The notes beneath the pieces were generated by a model, which had not been told where the DNA came from, ran no database searches, and saw only the letters and a list, made by a program, of their open reading frames with translations. Of a stretch of DNA of 64,000 nucleotides, positions 63,560 to 64,000 are shown in pieces; the stretch's first letter is position 1; each line of letters begins with the position of its first letter. Made by a program: the position numbers and the translations under genes. The stretch spans positions 16,677,133-16,741,132 of the forward strand of contig CM077833.1 in the NCBI GenBank assembly GCA_039720395.1, in the 5' to 3' direction. The DNA is from Liquidambar formosana (taxonomy: Eukaryota; Streptophyta; Magnoliopsida; Saxifragales; Altingiaceae).

Positions 63560-64000
63560 AAGTTGTTTGGTCTTGCTGATTTTACGTACAAGAAGCCTTT
63601 TGATTTCTTAGCAGGGTATATCGTTTTGGTGTTTTGCTTTAATTAATTAGTTTTGGTTAAGTACGAGTTTGTGCATGCAATGCGCACTAGGCCGGCTGCC
63701 CGGCCGTTCTGCGCAACATGCTTGCCTTTAGGTGTCGATTTCTGTTATTTAGATCGAGTTTGCTAAGGTTTGAAAGTGTAATCAGAGTCGCACTTTGTTC
63801 TTCAGTCATGGTTGTAAGCGTGCTAATAATGGAAAATTAATGGTCTTAATATATATATGGTTTAGTTTGAGCGTACAGCATTGTGCATACACTTTCCCAT
63901 AAATTTCCTATTTTCCCTTTTCTTTTGGGGTGCGTAAAATGGGCAGGGGTGTTCATAAACCCCCATGACCTGACAAATCTGCCTTTTGGGTGGGTCATGG
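63560..64000 (+). other. 3' flank of the EC1 gene
   Basis: Contains the presumptive 3'UTR, with AATAAT-type sequence near 63,822, and AT-rich DNA to the window end. No further gene was seen. Confidence 0.5.

Overview
The window is nuclear DNA from a flowering plant. The intron-rich genes use GT-AG splicing, and plant-only families (an egg-cell EC1 peptide, a RING-type cellulose synthase) sit among many plant transposon remnants. A eudicot is most likely, but the species cannot be told from the sequence. All product calls come from reading translations; no database search was run.

Layout: (1) 1-2,140: probable 5' part of a minus-strand gene that runs off the left edge; its putative first intron holds a LINE fragment and a Harbinger-type MITE. 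(2) 4,251-10,250: complete cytosolic ribosomal protein L3 gene (minus, 389 aa) with a telo-box promoter and a 1.57-kb 5'UTR intron carrying a hAT MITE. (3) 10,430-24,510: transposon-rich block. It contains a 1.3-kb Mutator-like element with a 9-bp target duplication, a LINE RNase H fragment, an Athila-like Ty3 element whose 3' LTR is joined tail-to-tail to an inverted LTR copy, a TGTTAG...CTAACA solo LTR inserted in that element's integrase, and two solo LTRs packed with short palindromes. (4) 26,480-35,877: a large plus-strand gene with a SAP-like N-terminus, basic repeat motifs and a striking history of exon duplication. (5) 37,244-46,260: a CESA6-clade cellulose synthase gene (minus), convergent with gene 4. 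(6) 46,900-62,200: mostly non-coding, with a 2.0-kb solo LTR, a Stowaway-like MITE, LINE debris, a 637-bp Mutator-like element and a 398-bp fold-back element. (7) 63,131-63,559: a single-exon EC1 (egg cell-secreted) gene.

The genes are unrelated in function: translation, probably chromatin, primary-wall cellulose synthesis and fertilisation. The most notable observations are the repeated [75/78-nt exon + large exon] module in the SAP-like gene, and two independent single-base G insertions in otherwise intact conserved exons (SAP-like gene exon 10 and CESA exon 10). The insertions break the reading frame unless they are consensus errors or are bypassed by cryptic splice acceptors. Much of the intergenic DNA could be resolved into transposons with matching target-site duplications.
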